Assembly: GCF_009602705.1 (NCBI RefSeq)
Contig: NZ_VSWH01000001.1
Coordinates: 2,790,001-2,854,000 of the forward strand
Direction: 5' to 3'
Source of the DNA: Chryseobacterium vaccae
Lineage (GTDB): Bacteria > Bacteroidota > Bacteroidia > Flavobacteriales > Weeksellaceae
DNA: 64,000 bases
Part shown: positions 33,112 through 42,475 of the stretch, in pieces
Layout: each line of letters opens with the position of its first letter
Numbering within the stretch: position 1 is the first letter of the stretch
The notes under the pieces: model-generated
What the model was told of the DNA's origin: nothing
Seen by the model: the letters and a program-made list of their open reading frames with translations, nothing else
Databases searched by the model: none
Position numbers and translations under genes: made by a program

Positions 33112-35181
33112 ATGAAATTTAGAAACTGGTTTTTAGCAGTCCTCCTATTTTTAGCGGCAGGAATCAATGCACAGATTAAAAATCCCGTAAAATTTAAGTT
33201 CACCGTCAATGACTTAGGGAACAATCAGTATGAAGCTGTTTTGAATGCCACCATGGAAAGCGGATGGCATATTTATTCCAAAGATCTTCCTGAAGATACC
33301 GGGATTCCTACTGAATATAAGGTTTCAGGGAAAAATATTGAACTGATTGGTAAATTCACCGAAGTCGGTAAAAAGCACGAGGAATTTTCTGAGGCTTTCG
33401 GAGGAACTATTGTATATTACTCCAATACAGCAGGCTTCAAACAGAAATTCAAATTAAAAGATCCCACAAAACCCGCAGACGTTACTTCTGAAATTACCTA
33501 TCAGACCTGTGATGACAGGGTGTGTCTGGCTCCCAATACTTTAGAATTCAACCAAAAAGTTACTCCAAAAGGTGTTGAGGAAGCAGCAGCGACTGACGAA
33601 ACGGCTGAACCAGCCAAAGATTCCGCAAAAGTAACAGAAACAGTTGCTACAGATCCTGCAAAAGGAGAAGTAACGATTACAGAGGCTTCTAAACTGGACC
33701 CAAAACAACTGAAAATTGAAACCCTTGATTTCCAGAAACCACTAACGGACTGCGGAACAGCCTCAACAAAGGTGGATGAAAATTACTGGACCTATCTGTT
33801 CTTAGGGTTCATCGGAGGATTAATTGCCTTACTGACCCCTTGTGTATTCCCAATGATTCCACTAACGGTTTCATTCTTTACTAAAGGAAGCAAGAACAAG
33901 GCAAAGGGGAAAAGAGATGCATTGATCTATGGATTTTTCATCCTTTTAATCTTCGTTTTGCTAAGTCTTCCGTTCCACCTAATTGATGGAATTGCCGGAA
34001 ATATTTTCAACGAAATTTCTACCAGTGTATGGCTGAATATTGCGTTCTTCATCATATTTATCTTCTTTGCAGGTAGTTTCTTCGGATACTACGATATTAC
34101 GCTTCCAAGCTCTATTGCCAACAAATCTTCAAAGGCTGAGGAAGCAGGAGGAATTATCGGTATTTTCTTTATGGCTTTAACGCTTGTGATTGTTTCATTC
34201 TCATGTACGGGCCCTATTCTGGGAAGTTTATTGGGAAGCGCTGTAACAGGCTCTACCAACGTTCCGATGCTGCTTACTTTTGCTCTGGCAGGGTTCGGAC
34301 TGGCATGGGCGATTGTTTTTGGGCTACTGGCTTTATTCCCTCAGGCTTTACAAAGTCTTCCGAAATCCGGAGGATGGATGAATACCGTGAAAGTGGTCTT
34401 AGGTTTTGTAGAATTGGCACTGGCTTTAAAATTCTTATCCAAAGCTGACCTGGTTTCCAAAACATTCTTCTTAAAAAGAGAACTTTTCATTGCAATCTGG
34501 ATTATCATTGCATTAGGCCTCGCTTTATATCTGTTCGGGCTGATCAGATTCCCGCATGACGATAAAAAACCTAAAATCTCCATTACCAGAAAGATTTTGG
34601 GGGCTTTGGGAATGGGTTTTGTGATTTATCTGATTCAGGGATTAATTCCTTCTGACCGTCCGAAACTTCAGCTGTTAAGCGGAATCCTCCCTCCTCTGAA
34701 TGTAAGTTATTTCCATGACGAAAAAGACGGCATCTTAGGAATGCATCCTGAACATGATTTCTTTAAAGCCATTGAAATTGCGAAGAAAGAGAACAAGCCT
34801 ATCCTGATTGATTTTACCGGATATGGATGTGAAAACTGCCGTAAAATGGAAGAATTTGTATGGAGCGAACCGGATATTTTACCAACGCTTCAAAACGATG
34901 TTGTTCTGGCTTCTTTATATGTTGATGACAAGGAAGAGCTTCCGGAAGACCAGAAAACAAAGATTGACCTTGGGGACGGACAGATCAAAAAGGTAAAAAC
35001 TATTGGGGACCGATGGAGCTTATTCCAGCAGGTCAACTTCAATAATAATTCCCAGCCTCACTATGTTTTAATAACGCCCGACGGAAAGGTAATCAACACT
35101 CCGGTTTCAGGATACATGCCGAAAGAAGATTTTAAAAAATTCCTCGAATGCGGCGTAGAGTATTTCAAAAAAAGTAAATAA
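33112..35181 (+). CDS. DsbD-like thiol:disulfide interchange protein (CcdA-type membrane core)
   Basis: 690 residues from ATG at 33112, one base after tilS; in-frame starts further up lie inside tilS. A signal peptide (ending AAGINAQ) leads into an N-terminal periplasmic domain with two cysteines in YQTCDDRVCLAPN (about residues 125-137). A Thr/Ala/Lys-rich linker follows, then a CcdA-like core of about eight helices with the redox cysteines in LTPCVFPMIP and SFSCTGPILG. The C-terminal thioredoxin domain has GYGCENCRKMEE (CxxC). It passes electrons from cytoplasmic thioredoxin to periplasmic thiol proteins. Coupled to tilS. Confidence 0.9.
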   Translation: MKFRNWFLAVLLFLAAGINAQIKNPVKFKFTVNDLGNNQYEAVLNATMESGWHIYSKDLPEDTGIPTEYKVSGKNIELIGKFTEVGKKHEEFSEAFGGTIVYYSNTAGFKQKFKLKDPTKPADVTSEITYQTCDDRVCLAPNTLEFNQKVTPKGVEEAAATDETAEPAKDSAKVTETVATDPAKGEVTITEASKLDPKQLKIETLDFQKPLTDCGTASTKVDENYWTYLFLGFIGGLIALLTPCVFPMIPLTVSFFTKGSKNKAKGKRDALIYGFFILLIFVLLSLPFHLIDGIAGNIFNEISTSVWLNIAFFIIFIFFAGSFFGYYDITLPSSIANKSSKAEEAGGIIGIFFMALTLVIVSFSCTGPILGSLLGSAVTGSTNVPMLLTFALAGFGLAWAIVFGLLALFPQALQSLPKSGGWMNTVKVVLGFVELALALKFLSKADLVSKTFFLKRELFIAIWIIIALGLALYLFGLIRFPHDDKKPKISITRKILGALGMGFVIYLIQGLIPSDRPKLQLLSGILPPLNVSYFHDEKDGILGMHPEHDFFKAIEIAKKENKPILIDFTGYGCENCRKMEEFVWSEPDILPTLQNDVVLASLYVDDKEELPEDQKTKIDLGDGQIKKVKTIGDRWSLFQQVNFNNNSQPHYVLITPDGKVINTPVSGYMPKEDFKKFLECGVEYFKKSK

Positions 35182-35192
35182 CAATAAATAAA

Positions 35193-35224
35193 AAAGACTG
35201 TTTCATTTTGAAGCAGTCTTTTTT
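35193..35224 (+). terminator. Terminator after the tilS-dsbD unit
   Basis: Stem AAGACTGTTTC / GAAGCAGTCTT with one G-T pair and a short loop, followed by TTTTTT. Confidence 0.8.
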
Positions 35225-35322
35225 GTTGCCAATCAAGCAATATTTCTAATTTACTGTTGATATAACAACAGGTATTATTTTTTTTAATAATTTAGAACAT
35301 TGATAACCAATCACAAAGATCT

Positions 35323-36867
35323 ATGAAATATTTTAAATCTATTTTCTTCTTCTTTATCATTTCCTCCGGCATTTCTGCACAAGCTCCTTCTATACAATGG
35401 CAAAAAGCTCTGGGTGGAAATAGCTGGGATCAGGCACATTCTGTTCTACAGACTTCGGACGGAGGATACATCATGGCCGGCGAATCTTCTTCTGCCAACG
35501 GAGATGTTACAATAAATCATGGAGCTGCGGACTTCTGGATCGTCAAGCTAAATACTTCAGGAGCTATACAATGGCAAAAATCACTGGGTGGAACTCTTGA
35601 TGACGTTGCCAATTCCATTCAACAGACCTCTGACGGAGGATATATTATTGCCGGCGCGTCTTCTTCTACCAATGGAGATGTTACCGTAAATCATGGATAT
35701 TCCGATTACTGGATTGTGAAGTTAGATTCTTCAGGAAATATACAATGGCAGAAATCATTGGGTGGAAATAAAGAAGATATAGCCCATTCTATTCAGCAGA
35801 CTTCTGACGGAGGATATATTATTGCTGGTGAATCTTATTCTACCGACGGAGATGTTACCGTAAATCATGGATATTCCGATTACTGGATTGTAAAGCTGGA
35901 TACATCAGGAAGCATGCAATGGCAGAAGTCATTGGGTGGAAGTTCTTATGACAGAGCACGTTCAGTCCAACAGACCTCTGACGGAGGATATATTATTGCT
36001 GGAGGATCTCTTTCTACCGATGGAGACGTTACAGGAAACCATGGTCAGGAAGATTTCTGGATCGTAAAATTAGATTCTTCAGGAAACATACAGTGGGAAA
36101 AATCATTGGAAGGCAATCTAGCTGATTTTGCAGAATCTATCCAGCAAACATCAGACGGGGGATACATCGTTGCCGGCGGGTCCAACTCTGTTAACTCTGA
36201 AATCCCGGTAACGTTTGGAATCTCAAATTATCGTGTAGCCAAATTAGATTCTGACGGAAATATGTTATGGCAAAGATATTTCGGGGGCAGTGGCAACGAT
36301 TATCCCAACTCTATCCAGCAAACTTCTGACGAAGGATATATTGTTGCCGGAGGAGCTGCATCTTTAGACGGAAATATTACAGGAAATCATGGACTTGTTG
36401 ATTATTGGATCATCAAATTAGATTCTTCAGGAAACATGCAATGGCAGAAATCATTGGGAGGAAGTCAATTTGATGAAACACATTCCATCCAACAGACCAG
36501 TGATGGAGGATATATACTCGCAGGCATGACCGCTTCTGCAGACGGGGACATTACAGGATATCATGGAGACGGTGATGCCTGGATTGTAAAATTAAATGCC
36601 AAGCAATTAAGCACTGCAGAAAATCACCTGGGTAATAAACCCGCTGTTTATCCAAATCCGGCAAAAGATTTTGTATATATCAGCCCATTGCATGGTGAAA
36701 CAACCATCAGCATTACAGACATGACCGGAAGAAAATTATTTGCTCAGAAATACAATGACCAAAAGGCAGCCATAAATGTCAGACAATTTACAACAGGTAC
36801 TTATTTCATCCAGGTAATGCATGAGGATAAAATAATTGTTTCTGAAAAACTGCTGATCAGCAAATAG
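35323..36867 (+). CDS. Seven-repeat beta-propeller T9SS protein, copy A
   Basis: 514 residues. A signal peptide ends SSGISAQ. Residues about 24-430 are seven tandem repeats of 58 residues, each with an (I/M)QWQKSLGG start, a QTSDGGYI(I/V)AG core and a (D/E)(Y/F)WI(V/I)KL end. Seven repeats of this size suggest a seven-bladed beta propeller. The C-terminal ~75 residues are a T9SS type A sorting domain (VYPNPAKDFVYI, TGTYFIQV, ending KLLISK). Exported across the outer membrane and probably surface-attached or released; function unknown. Repeats are also very close at DNA level. The similar copy B starts 51 bases downstream. Confidence 0.85.
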   Translation: MKYFKSIFFFFIISSGISAQAPSIQWQKALGGNSWDQAHSVLQTSDGGYIMAGESSSANGDVTINHGAADFWIVKLNTSGAIQWQKSLGGTLDDVANSIQQTSDGGYIIAGASSSTNGDVTVNHGYSDYWIVKLDSSGNIQWQKSLGGNKEDIAHSIQQTSDGGYIIAGESYSTDGDVTVNHGYSDYWIVKLDTSGSMQWQKSLGGSSYDRARSVQQTSDGGYIIAGGSLSTDGDVTGNHGQEDFWIVKLDSSGNIQWEKSLEGNLADFAESIQQTSDGGYIVAGGSNSVNSEIPVTFGISNYRVAKLDSDGNMLWQRYFGGSGNDYPNSIQQTSDEGYIVAGGAASLDGNITGNHGLVDYWIIKLDSSGNMQWQKSLGGSQFDETHSIQQTSDGGYILAGMTASADGDITGYHGDGDAWIVKLNAKQLSTAENHLGNKPAVYPNPAKDFVYISPLHGETTISITDMTGRKLFAQKYNDQKAAINVRQFTTGTYFIQVMHEDKIIVSEKLLISK

Positions 36868-36918
36868 AACAACAACAAGAAGACTATCATCCTAAAATCA
36901 ACACAAATTCAGTACTTT

Positions 36919-38418
36919 ATGAAATATTTTAAATTTATTTTTTTCTCCGTTATGATCTCCTCCGGCCTTACAGCTCAGAACAATACCATAGAATGGCAGA
37001 AATCATTTGGAGGCAGCCGGATGGAACAATCTCCGGATATTCACCAGACTAATGACGGAGGGTATATCATAGCAGGTTCTTCCAACTCCATTGATGAAGG
37101 TATGGGCAACCATGGCTTTTTCGATCAATGGGTTATCAAGGTGAACGCTGCAGGAACTGTTGAATGGCAAAGATCCTATGGAGGCACAGCAGATGATAAA
37201 GCCAACTCTGTACGGCAAACTAATGACGGAGGGTATATTGTAGCCGGTTCCACCCGTTCAGTTAATGGAGATGTTTCCGGCAATCATGGTCAGGAAGATT
37301 TCTGGATTGTAAAGCTGAATTCCACAGGAAACATAGAATGGCAGAAAACCTTAGGCGGAAGCGGTAATGATGCCGCTAGGTGTATCCGCCAGACACCTGA
37401 TGGAGGGTATATTGTAGCGGGAAAATCAGAATCCAATGATGGAGACATTACCGGAAATAACGGATATCTGGATGGCTGGATTGTAAAACTTGATCAAAAC
37501 GGAGGAGTCACATGGCAGAAATCTATTGGAGGGCCCAATTTTGAAGAATTCAGCTCTCTTGAACTCACGGCAGACGGAGGATATGTAATGACTGGTAATA
37601 TAAGCACGAGCAACAGCGATTTTAATTACTGGATCGTAAAAGTAGATTCTTCAGGGAACACCCAATGGTCAAAAAATTACGGTGGTTCTGCTTCAGATAC
37701 CGCCAATTCATTAAAACAAACTCCCGACGGAGGCTATATCATTGCAGGAAGCTCCAACTCCAGCGATGGAGATATTACAGCTAGTAATGGCAATTATGAT
37801 TACTGGGTCATCAAATTGGATCCCCTCGGAAATCTGCAATGGCAAAAATCTTTTGGAGATCACCTGTATGATCATGCTTTCGGTATTGATAATACAGATG
37901 ACGGAGGGCTTGCTGTTTTAGGTTACTCTGCTACAACAGATACAACCAACCCCAGTTCCAATGATTATTTACTGATAAAATTAAATGCTAACGGAGATAC
38001 AGAATGGCTGAGAAGATATGGCGGCACACACGATGATTATGCATCCGCTCTACAGCAGACTGCGGACGGGGGTTATATTATGGCCGGCGTATCTAATTCT
38101 TTTTCTGTTTCTCAAGGCAATTATGACTACCGGATTATAAAGCTGGGACCTGACACACTGGGAACAAACGAGAATACATCTCCTCTACAGATCTCATTTT
38201 CTCCTAATCCTGCAAAAAATGTGGTTTACATAGGCCATCTTCCTGGTGAAACAGTAATAAATATTACTGATATGTCCGGAAGAAAATTATTCAGCAGAAA
38301 ATACAATGAGTCAAAAGCGGCCATAGATGTTACTCCATTCATCAACGGTGTATATCTGGTTCAGATTCAGCATAAAGGAAAAATAATTTTATCTGAGAAA
38401 TTAATCATCAGTAAATAA
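36919..38418 (+). CDS. Seven-repeat beta-propeller T9SS protein, copy B
   Basis: 499 residues, a tandem paralogue of the gene just upstream with the same plan: signal peptide ending SSGLTAQ, seven repeats of about 57 residues (IEWQKSFGG ... QTNDGGYIIAGSSNS ... DQWVIKVN) and a T9SS type A sorting domain (SFSPNPAKNVVYI ... NGVYLVQI, ending KLIISK). The repeats are less uniform than in copy A; blade four (VTWQKSIGGPNFEE) and blade six (LQWQKSFGDHLYD) have drifted most. The C-terminal domains share TDM(T/S)GRKLF and other blocks. Likely co-transcribed with copy A and arose by duplication. Confidence 0.85.
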   Translation: MKYFKFIFFSVMISSGLTAQNNTIEWQKSFGGSRMEQSPDIHQTNDGGYIIAGSSNSIDEGMGNHGFFDQWVIKVNAAGTVEWQRSYGGTADDKANSVRQTNDGGYIVAGSTRSVNGDVSGNHGQEDFWIVKLNSTGNIEWQKTLGGSGNDAARCIRQTPDGGYIVAGKSESNDGDITGNNGYLDGWIVKLDQNGGVTWQKSIGGPNFEEFSSLELTADGGYVMTGNISTSNSDFNYWIVKVDSSGNTQWSKNYGGSASDTANSLKQTPDGGYIIAGSSNSSDGDITASNGNYDYWVIKLDPLGNLQWQKSFGDHLYDHAFGIDNTDDGGLAVLGYSATTDTTNPSSNDYLLIKLNANGDTEWLRRYGGTHDDYASALQQTADGGYIMAGVSNSFSVSQGNYDYRIIKLGPDTLGTNENTSPLQISFSPNPAKNVVYIGHLPGETVINITDMSGRKLFSRKYNESKAAIDVTPFINGVYLVQIQHKGKIILSEKLIISK

Positions 38419-38616
38419 TAAAAACCTCCTTAAAATATCATAAATCATTATAAAATAAAAAAAGATTAATCGATTTTAAATGTTAAAATTGAATCATTTT
38501 ACAAAATCAACTACCAAATTAAAAATTAAGGTATAAACTTTGCATGGATTTTTTCAAATAAAGATCAAAAGTTCAATCTTTATTAAAATTTGTTTAACAT
38601 TTAAAAACTATGTACC

Positions 38617-39132
38617 ATGGCTGAAGTAAACACTCAGGAAAAACAAGGCGGAAAACAAAAGAAAAAATTAATCAGGGTAGATATGACCCCAATGGTAGAT
38701 CTGGGGTTTCTATTGATCACCTTTTTCATGTTTACCACTAATTTTACAAAACCCAACGTAATGGATTTAGGACTGCCCGCAAAAAGCCCTGTTCCCACTA
38801 CTAATGTAATTGATGACAAAAATCAGATTACTTTTATTCTTGGTAAAGACAATAGGGTATTTTATCATCAAAGCAATGAGAAAGAGCTAAATACAGCTAA
38901 TTTAAAAGAAACGGATTTCAACGGCGTAAACATTTCAAAGACTATTTCTGAAGCGTTTAAAAAAGCTCCGGTTCCGAGTAATTTCACGGTCATTATCAAA
39001 CCAACAGATGATGCCAATTACAAAAACTTCGTAGATGTTCTCGACAATGTTGCAATCTCTAAAAAAGAGCGATACGGCATCGCAGATATAAAACCTTGGG
39101 AAAAGAAAGTTTACACTGAATTAACTCAATAA
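38617..39132 (+). CDS. exbD: Solitary ExbD-family protein
   Basis: 171 residues. A lysine-rich N-terminus, then the ExbD helix VDMTPMVDLGFLLITFFMF (about residues 23-41), then a periplasmic domain with FTVIIKPTDDANYKNFVDVL. It is a close paralogue of the operon copy at 18759, sharing the whole membrane core and the NVMDLGLPAK segment that follows. No exbB or tonB lies nearby, so it must borrow a partner, most likely the ExbB at 19998. Single-gene unit with a terminator. Confidence 0.9.
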   Translation: MAEVNTQEKQGGKQKKKLIRVDMTPMVDLGFLLITFFMFTTNFTKPNVMDLGLPAKSPVPTTNVIDDKNQITFILGKDNRVFYHQSNEKELNTANLKETDFNGVNISKTISEAFKKAPVPSNFTVIIKPTDDANYKNFVDVLDNVAISKKERYGIADIKPWEKKVYTELTQ

Positions 39133-39136
39133 AAGC

Positions 39137-39168
39137 AAAGGGCATTTTTACAATGCTCTTTTTTTATT
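39137..39168 (+). terminator. Terminator after the solitary exbD
   Basis: Stem AGGGCATT / AATGCTCT (one G-T pair), short loop, followed by a run of seven or more T. Confidence 0.75.
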
Positions 39169-39219
39169 TAAATTTGAAACTGTAACGAACTTTATTTTAA
39201 CTGTAACACGATTGAAATC

Positions 39220-40002
39220 ATGCTGAATTTTGAGAAAAAAGGAAACGGAAAAGAAACCCTGGTACTACTTCACGGCTTTATGGAAAATCTTTCAATATGG
39301 AATGATATGGAATCTCATCTTTCCAAAGATTTTTCTCTGTTAAAAATTGATCTCCCGGGACACGGGCAGTCTGAGGTTTTTGCGGAAGTTCACACTATGG
39401 AACTGATGGCAAATGAAGTGAAAAAAGTTTTAGACCACGAAAATCTTCAAAAAATACACCTTTTAGGGCATTCTATGGGTGGTTACACAGCATTAGCCTT
39501 TGCCGAAAAGTATCCTGCCTCTCTTAAAAGTCTTACCCTATTCTTTTCTACTTACTTTGCGGATGATGAAGAGAAAAAACAGCAACGCATCAAAAGTTAC
39601 AGGATCATCAAAGATGCATTTGCCCATTATGCCAGAGCCGGCATTCCTAATCTGTTCAACCCTAACGAAAGGGATATTCTGGAAGGAAAAATTGAAACCG
39701 CACTTGAAACCGCTTTATCAACCAATAATCTGGGAGCTTTAGCCTGCGTAAAAGGCATGGTAGAAAGAACGGATAAAAAGCACATCATGGAAAATCTGGA
39801 AGCTAAAATTTTAGTATTGGCAGGAAAACATGATAATGCTGTAAAAACGGATGCCATGATTAAACATCTTCCGGACAGAACAAATATAAAATCATATATC
39901 CTGGACTGCGGACATAACGGGCATTGGGAAAAACCAGCCATCTGCGCAGAGATCATCAATACTGAACTTCTTCATAACCTGCCGAAAAAACTGATCCTGT
40001 AA
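39220..40002 (+). CDS. Alpha/beta hydrolase
   Basis: 260 residues with no signal peptide. The fold starts LVLLHGFMENLSIW (oxyanion HG near residue 17), the nucleophile elbow is LGHSMGGY (Ser about 86), and the catalytic His is in DCGHNGHWEKP near residue 232; an Asp in AGKHDNAVK is the likely acid. The sequence resembles small esterases or MenH-like hydrolases, but the substrate cannot be set. It is followed 78 bases later by the patatin gene and may share its transcript. Confidence 0.87.
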   Translation: MLNFEKKGNGKETLVLLHGFMENLSIWNDMESHLSKDFSLLKIDLPGHGQSEVFAEVHTMELMANEVKKVLDHENLQKIHLLGHSMGGYTALAFAEKYPASLKSLTLFFSTYFADDEEKKQQRIKSYRIIKDAFAHYARAGIPNLFNPNERDILEGKIETALETALSTNNLGALACVKGMVERTDKKHIMENLEAKILVLAGKHDNAVKTDAMIKHLPDRTNIKSYILDCGHNGHWEKPAICAEIINTELLHNLPKKLIL

Positions 40003-40080
40003 ACGGACTTTATCAGCTTGGAGAGATATACCAATTCTATATTAAAAAATCTTGTATATTAGTAGGGAATAATTATTTCA

Positions 40081-40902
40081 ATGGGTTTATTCTCCTTCAA
40101 AAAAAAGCAACCGCCGGTCATCGGCCTCACTCTTTCCGGGGGCGGAATGCGGGGAATCGCCCATATTGCAGTCCTCAAAGCCTTGGAAGAATACGGGCTT
40201 AAACCTCATATTATCTCAGGAACCAGTGCAGGTTCTATTGTCGGTGCTTTTTATGCTTTCGGAAAAACGCCAGATGAGATGATAGACATCGTTAAACAAA
40301 CGACCTTCTTTTCCCGGTCTTACCTGAAGCTTTCCAAGAACGGAATTTTCAGCTCGAATTTCATTTTAAAACTTTTTAAAGATCATTTTCCTGAAGATGA
40401 CTTTAAGATCCTGAAAATACCCGTTTATGTTACGGCCACAGAAATGACTCACGGAATTGTTGATTTTTTCTCTGAAGGTGAACTTTTCAGACCGCTTCTC
40501 GCTTCATCAAGTGTTCCTTTTATTTTACCACCGGTAAAAATTGATGAAAAAATATATGTAGACGGCGGAGTTCTGGATAACCTTCCTATTGAACCGATTA
40601 TTGACAAATGTGATTTTCTGATTGCTTCTCATGTGAATTCAATAAGCTATGACGAGCTTAAAAAGATGAGCCTGATGAAAGAATTTGACAGAATCCTCCA
40701 CCTTGCCATCGCCAAATCTGTTTATTCTAAAGCCAAATCCTGCGATATCTTCCTGGATCCTCCCAAGATGACCAAATTCAGCTTATTCAGCAAAAAAAAT
40801 CTGGATGAAATGTTTGGCGAAGTATATGAATACACTTGTCTGGAACTGGAGAGCAAAGGATACACAAGGGGCTCTTTTCTAAAACCAAAACAACAGGTAT
40901 AG
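40081..40902 (+). CDS. Patatin-like phospholipase (RssA type)
   Basis: 273 residues. Oxyanion loop SGGGMRGIAH (about residues 20-29), nucleophile in GTSAGS (Ser about 54) and catalytic Asp in YVDGGVLDNLP (about 162). No signal peptide or membrane span, so cytoplasmic. Patatin-family enzymes of this size cleave fatty-acid esters from lipids; the natural substrate of this subgroup is not established. Convergent with nrnA. Confidence 0.9.
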   Translation: MGLFSFKKKQPPVIGLTLSGGGMRGIAHIAVLKALEEYGLKPHIISGTSAGSIVGAFYAFGKTPDEMIDIVKQTTFFSRSYLKLSKNGIFSSNFILKLFKDHFPEDDFKILKIPVYVTATEMTHGIVDFFSEGELFRPLLASSSVPFILPPVKIDEKIYVDGGVLDNLPIEPIIDKCDFLIASHVNSISYDELKKMSLMKEFDRILHLAIAKSVYSKAKSCDIFLDPPKMTKFSLFSKKNLDEMFGEVYEYTCLELESKGYTRGSFLKPKQQV

Positions 40903-40922
40903 ACTTTTATCTTTCTATGGGG

Positions 40923-41927
40923 TTAAAATACTTCCCCTTCTACCTTCTTCTTAAATGTTTCTATCGTATCCCATAATGATTCATCAGATTTCCCTCCGGC
41001 AGCATTGATATGCCCTCCTCCATTGAAATATTTTCTTGAGAACTGGTTCACATCTACATCATCTTTGCTTCTGAAAGAAATTTTAATAAAATCTTCATAC
41101 AGATCTTCCATAAAGAAAGCAGACATTTTCACCCCGACAATACTTAAACCATAATTCACAAAGCCTTCTGTATCTCCTTTCTGGAAACCAAACTCTTTAA
41201 GCTCATTTCTTGTAAGAGACAGAACAGCAACCTTTCCGTCATTTACCACCTCTATTCTTCCCAATACTAAAGCAAGCAGATGAAGACGGGAAACCGTGTT
41301 GGTATCCCAGGTATTGGAGGTAATCACCGATGGATCTGCTCCCTTTTCTATTAAATTGGCAATAATCCTATGGGTAGCAGCACTTGTAGAACGGAAACGG
41401 AACCCTCCGGTATCTGTCATAATTCCGGTATACAGACATTCTGCAATATCCAGATTCACCAGCTGTTCTTTATTCAGCGCTTCAATGAAATGATAGATCA
41501 TCTGGGAAGTAGCGGGAATTACGGTATCAGAATATACAAAATCAAAGTTTTCAGGCTGCTGATGGTGATCAATCAGAATTTTCTTAGCAGAGGCTTTAGT
41601 CAGCCACTCCCCTAGAAGGCCTATTCTGGAAGGAGAATTAAAATCAAGACAGAAAATCACATCTGCTCCGCTAATCATATCGAACGCCAGTTTTCTTTTG
41701 TACTCTCCGATGATCACTTTCTTAGCTTCCGGCATCCATTTCAGAAATTTCGGAAAATCATTGGGTACAATTACTTCCGCATGAATTCCTTTTGTCTTTA
41801 AAAAATGTTTCAGCCCCAGACTGGAACCAATAGCATCTCCATCCGGATTATAATGGGTAAGGATAACGATTTTGTTCTCAGGAGTAAGTAATGTATTGAT
41901 TTCTAAAAGTTCTGCAGGTGTAAACAT
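40923..41927 (-). CDS. nrnA: DHH/DHHA1 phosphoesterase, NrnA-like
   Basis: 334 residues. The DHH domain has HYNPDGDAIGSSLGLKHFL near residue 26, FCLDFNSPSRIG (about 91), and DHHQQPENF (about 118); the C-terminal DHHA1 domain has GGGHINAAGGK near residue 310. NrnA degrades short RNA oligomers and, in some species, dephosphorylates 3'-phosphoadenosine-5'-phosphate. Cytoplasmic, manganese-dependent. It has a -7 box TATCTTTG at 41960-41967 on the minus strand. Confidence 0.9.
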   Translation of the reverse strand: MFTPAELLEINTLLTPENKIVILTHYNPDGDAIGSSLGLKHFLKTKGIHAEVIVPNDFPKFLKWMPEAKKVIIGEYKRKLAFDMISGADVIFCLDFNSPSRIGLLGEWLTKASAKKILIDHHQQPENFDFVYSDTVIPATSQMIYHFIEALNKEQLVNLDIAECLYTGIMTDTGGFRFRSTSAATHRIIANLIEKGADPSVITSNTWDTNTVSRLHLLALVLGRIEVVNDGKVAVLSLTRNELKEFGFQKGDTEGFVNYGLSIVGVKMSAFFMEDLYEDFIKISFRSKDDVDVNQFSRKYFNGGGHINAAGGKSDESLWDTIETFKKKVEGEVF

Positions 41928-41959
41928 CCGGTGTTTATTTTTCTTTAATTTTAAGTTTT

Positions 41960-41967
41960 CAAAGATA
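41960..41967 (-). promoter_or_regulatory. -7 box TATCTTTG for nrnA
   Basis: A perfect TAnnTTTG on the minus strand 32 bases before the nrnA ATG. Confidence 0.5.
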
Positions 41968-42086
41968 AAGCTTTTAAATAAATCATTTAAATATTATTTT
42001 TGCATCCGGAATTTGCCTTTCCTTCGGGATTTGTAAATAATTGATTAAAAAATAGATCAAATAATTTCAAAAAAAGATAGTTAAAG

Positions 42087-42117
42087 TTTGTAACTTATAA
42101 TTTTTTCTATATCTTTG
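42087..42117 (+). promoter_or_regulatory. Full promoter TTTG-N19-TATCTTTG for rpmH
   Basis: TTTG at 42087-42090 and TATCTTTG at 42110-42117 with a 19-base spacer, one of the best matches in the window. It sits 45 bases before the L34 start. Confidence 0.75.
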
Positions 42118-42162
42118 CAACCTGAAAATTAATAGATATAATTACGATTTAAATATATAGTA

Positions 42163-42321
42163 ATGAGTAAAAGAACATTCCAGCCATCAGAAAGAAAGAA
42201 AAGAAACAAACACGGTTTCAGAGAAAGAATGTCTACGCCAAATGGAAGAAGAGTTTTGGCTGCGAGAAGAGCTAAAGGCAGAAAGAGATTAACTGTAAGT
42301 GCTGCACGCGCTAAGAGATAA
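42163..42321 (+). CDS. rpmH: Ribosomal protein L34
   Basis: A 52-residue, very basic protein ([19 protein letters not shown] ... [20 protein letters not shown]). The RTFQPS start and the [19 protein letters not shown] block are the universal L34 signature. It is part of the 50S subunit. dnaA and rnpA, its neighbours in many bacteria, are not adjacent here. It has its own strong promoter and terminator. Confidence 0.98.
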   Translation: MSKRTFQPSERKKRNKHGFRERMSTPNGRRVLAARRAKGRKRLTVSAARAKR

Positions 42322-42344
42322 TTTCTACATTATCATATACAAAT

Positions 42345-42378
42345 CATGCTTGAAAAGAAGTTTTTCAGGCATTTTTTG
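42345..42378 (+). terminator. Terminator after rpmH
   Basis: Stem ATGCTTGAAAA / TTTTTCAGGCAT (imperfect) with a GAAG loop, followed by TTTTTT. Confidence 0.7.
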
Positions 42379-42475
42379 TTGTTAAAATTTACTAAAATTT
42401 AGGTTCTTTAAGCTTCTTTTGTCTATTTTTAAGATCTCAAAAAATATTTTAGAAATAGCACGTTAAAATTGAATT

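Noticed and set aside
35323..38418. Reading the 174-base DNA period as a CRISPR-like or satellite array
   Set aside because: The period is a whole number of codons (58), lies inside intact reading frames and codes for a clear protein repeat.
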